From: Propionicimonas sp.
GTDB lineage: Bacteria; Actinomycetota; Actinomycetes; Propionibacteriales; Propionibacteriaceae
Length of the DNA stretch: 17,132 nucleotides
NCBI GenBank assembly: GCA_031119515.1
Contig: JAVHXR010000012.1
Coordinates: 1-17,132, forward strand
Direction: 5' to 3'
The notes under the pieces are model-generated. The model was given only the letters and a program-made list of their open reading frames with translations, had not been told where the DNA came from and did no database searches. Shown here in pieces: positions 14,978 through 17,132 of this stretch. The number at the start of each line of letters is the position of its first letter. Position 1 is the first letter of the stretch. The position numbers and the translations under genes were made by a program.

Positions 14978-15003
14978 CGGCACACCCGCCGCCGGAGGTG
15001 CCG
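14978..15003 (+). terminator. Weak hairpin after the PLDc_N gene
   Basis: CGGCAC (14978-14983) and GTGCCG (14998-15003) can pair as a 6-bp stem with a 14-nt loop, 8 bp after the stop. A weak candidate terminator. Confidence 0.3.
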
Positions 15004-15063
15004 TCAACCGACCCTCGCAAGTACCGCCGCTACCCCGGCCGTCTCGCTTTGAAACGATTCCAA

Positions 15064-15080
15064 CCTGAATTCCTCCTGAA
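15064..15080. promoter_or_regulatory. Direct repeat CCTGAA with 11-bp period upstream of the transglycosylase gene
   Basis: CCTGAA occurs at 15064-15069 and 15075-15080, exactly 11 bp apart, in a markedly AT-richer patch (15045-15100) 28-44 bp before the GTG start. Tandem half-sites one helical turn apart are typical of OmpR/PhoB-type response-regulator sites. A GATTCC/GGAATC inverted pair brackets the region. No factor can be named. Confidence 0.35.
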
Positions 15081-15107
15081 CGGAATCTGTATGGCACACT
15101 CAGACGC

Positions 15108-15716
15108 GTGCCACGATCTCTCAGGTTCCGTTTGGGTGCCGTCGTGGCAGCATCGGTGGCCTCGGTCGCGCTGACGGCCGCCGGCAGCCTCACCCTGGTC
15201 CCGGCATCGGCCGCGATGATCGCCGACAACCACGTCAGCGTGGCGACCCCGGCGCCGTCCGGCTCGGCGGAGCCGATCGACATCGCAGGGCTGCAGGCGC
15301 AGCGCGAGGCCCAGTTGCAGCGCCGCTCGATCGCGGTGGAGGTTCGGATCGGCAACCTCGCGGCGATCGAGGCGGAGCGGATCGCGGCCCTCGGCTACGA
15401 CCCGAAGACTGCCACCACCCCTCGCGAGATCGCCCGCCAGATGATGGCGAACAAGTTCGGCTGGGGCGAGGACCAGTTCGCCTGCTACGACTCGATCATC
15501 ATGCGCGAGAGCCGGTGGAACCCGTTCGCCGATAACCCGCACTCCAGCGCCTACGGCATCCCGCAGGCCCTGCCCGGCAGCAAGATGGCCAGCGCCGGCG
15601 CCGACTGGCGGACCAACCCCGCCACCCAGATCACGTGGGGCCTGGGCTACGTCAAGCAGCGCTACGGCACCCCGTGCGGCGCCTGGGGCTTCAAGCGCTC
15701 GCACGGCTGGTACTGA
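15108..15716 (+). CDS. Secreted transglycosylase-like (SLT/lysozyme fold) protein
   Basis: A 202-aa exported protein. A basic start (MPRSLRFR) leads into a hydrophobic signal segment with probable cleavage after VPASA near residue 35. A variable, helix-prone stretch (LQAQREAQLQRRSIAVEVRIGNL) separates it from a C-terminal domain at about 105-202. That domain contains CYDSIIMRESRWNP with the likely catalytic Glu134, SSAYGIPQALPGSKM, and GLGYVKQRYGTPCGAWGF; Cys126 and Cys190 probably form a disulfide. It would cleave cell-wall peptidoglycan outside the membrane. The GTG at 15108 has no visible Shine-Dalgarno; an ATG at 15091 is out of frame. It ends 3 bp from the convergent response regulator. 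Confidence 0.87.
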   Translation: MPRSLRFRLGAVVAASVASVALTAAGSLTLVPASAAMIADNHVSVATPAPSGSAEPIDIAGLQAQREAQLQRRSIAVEVRIGNLAAIEAERIAALGYDPKTATTPREIARQMMANKFGWGEDQFACYDSIIMRESRWNPFADNPHSSAYGIPQALPGSKMASAGADWRTNPATQITWGLGYVKQRYGTPCGAWGFKRSHGWY

Positions 15717-15719
15717 GCG

Positions 15720-16367
15720 TCACATCCTCGGCTCGACCGGCGGGACGATCCCGTCCTCGATGGCGCGCCGGAACAGGTCGAGCTTGCTGGCCGCGGGCCG
15801 GTCGACATTGGTGTACTTGACCCGGATCCGCTTCAGGTACTCCTTGACGCTGTTCTCCGCGATGCCGAGCCGTTCGGCGACCTCCGGCACCTCCATCCCG
15901 CCGGTGTAGAGGGCGAGCACCTCGCGCTCGCGCGGGCCGAGGTTGGCCGCGACGTAGCTCTGGTCGCCCTCGATCAGGCCGAGGATCTCCTGGGACAGCA
16001 CCATCTGGCCGGCCGCCACCGCCTCGATCGAGGCAAGCGTGTCGGTGATCGGGTCGGCCTTGCGGGCGACCCCGGCCGCGCCGCCGGCCAGCGCGCGGCG
16101 GAGCAGCCGGACGTTGTCGGCGATCGAGTAGACCAGCACGGTGTACCCGGTCGCGATCAGCACCTCGGTGTTGTCCAGCGGGTCGGTGCCGTCGGAGAGC
16201 TGCAGGTCGAGCAGGACCACGTCGGCGTGGACCTGGCGGTCCAGGAATGCCTGCACGCCGTGGTCCTGGCTGACCACGGCGATGCGTCCGGCACCGTGGC
16301 TGGCGAGCGCTGCGGCAACGCCCAGCCGGATTGCCTCGTGGTCGTCGATGACTGCGATTTCGATCAT
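15720..16367 (-). CDS. NarL/LuxR-family response regulator
   Basis: A 215-aa two-domain DNA-binding regulator. The receiver has the acidic pair Asp8/Asp9, phospho-acceptor Asp54 in VVLLDLQLSDG, Ser81 and the conserved Lys103. The C-terminal LuxR helix-turn-helix runs from LGPREREVLALYTGG (143-157) through VAERLGIAENSVKEYLKRIRVKY (163-185). The ATG at 16367 begins the receiver strand MIEIAVIDDHEAIRLG; AAGG lies 9 nt upstream. It follows the sensor-like gene by 11 bp, so the two are almost certainly one operon and a signalling pair. The target genes are unknown. Confidence 0.93.
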   Translation of the reverse strand: MIEIAVIDDHEAIRLGVAAALASHGAGRIAVVSQDHGVQAFLDRQVHADVVLLDLQLSDGTDPLDNTEVLIATGYTVLVYSIADNVRLLRRALAGGAAGVARKADPITDTLASIEAVAAGQMVLSQEILGLIEGDQSYVAANLGPREREVLALYTGGMEVPEVAERLGIAENSVKEYLKRIRVKYTNVDRPAASKLDLFRRAIEDGIVPPVEPRM

Positions 16368-16378
16368 GTGGTGCGGCC

Positions 16379-17132
16379 TTATCTCGGGGTGTGGGTCCCA
16401 TTCTCGTCCAGACCGACCAGTTCGGTCTTGCCGTTTGCCCGGACGGTCAGGATCGTGACGACATCGGCGTACCCCTCGGGGGCAGCCCGGGCGACCAGCT
16501 TCCTGACGGAGCGGTCGCTCAGCAGCGAGGTCAGGGAGTGGCGCAGGGCCTTGCGGACCGACTCCGGCAGGGCCGAGCCGCGGCTGTCGACCAGGGTGAC
16601 GTCGACTCCGCGCTGCCGCGCTGCCTCGACCACGTCCTGGGTGCCGTCGGAGAGCAGGTTGGCGGCCCGCAGGCCGTCCCGCAGCCGCCGCTCGATCGTG
16701 ATGCACGCCTCCAGCTCGGCTGCGGTGAGCTCCGCGTCCGGATCGGCGAGGGTCTCCAGCAGCGGGCCGACCTGGGTGCGCAGCTGGCGCAGCCAGATGT
16801 CGCGCATGACGAGCTTGGAGTAGCTCTCGGCGATCGCCTGGTTGGCGGAGTAGGAGTTCTCCCGCGCCTCCCGCACCCGGTGGCCGATGTCGACCAGCCA
16901 GCCACTGACCAGCTGGGCTACCACCATCCATGACACCGGCCCGAACGCCACCCGCACCACCTCGCCGAAGCCGAGGCCGTGGGTGAAGGCCCAGTACAGC
17001 GACTCGACGACGAACACCCCGACCCCGACCCAGGCCCACAGCGGCCGGCCGCCGACCACCAGCACGCTCACGATCACCAAGACCACCCTGGAGAACAGGT
17101 CGCCCAGCCCGCCCACCGCCACAAACGCCAGG
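16379..17132 (-). CDS. Membrane sensor protein lacking canonical histidine-kinase motifs (5' end outside window)
   Basis: The visible 250 codons open in frame to the window edge, so the N-terminus is missing. Hydrophobic segments (FSRVVLVIVSVLVVGG, LWAWVGVGVFVVESLYWAF, VSWMVVAQLVSGWLV) are followed by a long helical region from VDIGHRVREARENSY to about ELEACITIERRLRDGL. The place where a NarL-type kinase would have its phospho-acceptor reads RDIWLRQLRTQVGPLL, with no His. The C-terminal part (VEAARQRGVDVTLVD...LRHSLTSLLSDR...LVGLDENGTHT) looks like a shrunken HATPase fold without convincing N- or G-boxes. It sits 11 bp before the response regulator and is probably its sensor or modulator. A GTG at 17122 could be a start, but the frame continues upstream. 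Confidence 0.75.
   Translation of the reverse strand, partial: LAFVAVGGLGDLFSRVVLVIVSVLVVGGRPLWAWVGVGVFVVESLYWAFTHGLGFGEVVRVAFGPVSWMVVAQLVSGWLVDIGHRVREARENSYSANQAIAESYSKLVMRDIWLRQLRTQVGPLLETLADPDAELTAAELEACITIERRLRDGLRAANLLSDGTQDVVEAARQRGVDVTLVDSRGSALPESVRKALRHSLTSLLSDRSVRKLVARAAPEGYADVVTILTVRANGKTELVGLDENGTHTPR

Noticed and set aside
15091..15174. Short ORF from ATG 15091 overlapping the transglycosylase start
   Set aside because: It is 27 codons, out of frame with the signal peptide and has no ribosome site. A uORF role is possible but unsupported.
1..17132. tRNA, rRNA, riboswitch, integrase/transposase or origin
   Set aside because: I looked for recognisable conserved segments and found none that could be defended by eye; tRNAscan and Rfam searches would settle it.

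Overview
The window is about 17.1 kb of very GC-rich chromosome with GTG starts, 4-nt ATGA/GTGA gene overlaps, a DasR-like amino-sugar regulator, a menaquinone pathway and a typical actinobacterial secreted transglycosylase. This points to a high-GC Gram-positive actinobacterium, possibly of the Propionibacteriales. The genus cannot be read from the sequence. No rRNA, tRNA, CRISPR, phage or transposase gene was seen.

Layout. (1) 1-3610: an N-acetylglucosamine / amino-sugar uptake locus. On the minus strand run a GntR/UTRA regulator, a membrane PTS EIIC and nagB (cut by the window edge). Divergent on the plus strand are separate small EIIB and EIIA genes, closed by a strong hairpin. The 120-bp divergent control region carries a perfect 16-bp dre-like palindrome, a degenerate second copy 31 bp away and a good minus-strand promoter. 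(2) 3611-4441: no gene; a dense cluster of REP-like palindromes (5 of one type, 10 of another) including a 79-bp near-identical duplication. (3) 4442-6822: an ABC ATPase and a 570-aa membrane partner, translationally coupled on the minus strand. (4) 6908-9282: menG (last step of menaquinone synthesis) overlapping a TM0106-type protein with a Fe-S-type cysteine set, a degraded PD-(D/E)XK site and an intact DEDDy-like exonuclease site. (5) 14680-9394 on the minus strand: a tightly overlapping menE-menA-menC-menD-tauE operon. (6) 14721-15716: a small PLDc_N membrane protein and a secreted transglycosylase-like protein. (7) 15720-17132 on the minus strand: a NarL/LuxR response regulator and the C-terminal part of a membrane sensor that lacks recognisable kinase motifs.

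How the genes work together. The first locus takes up GlcNAc as the 6-phosphate; after deacetylation (nagA is not in view) NagB makes fructose-6-phosphate, and the regulator probably senses a phosphorylated amino sugar. MenD, MenC, MenE, MenA and MenG cover five steps from isochorismate to menaquinone; menF, menB and menH are not in the window. Most of the window is ordinary core genome. The parts that deserve a second look are the repeat cluster, the kinase-motif-less sensor with its regulator, the half-degraded nuclease coupled to menG, the TauE-type transporter at the end of the men operon, and the paired operator.
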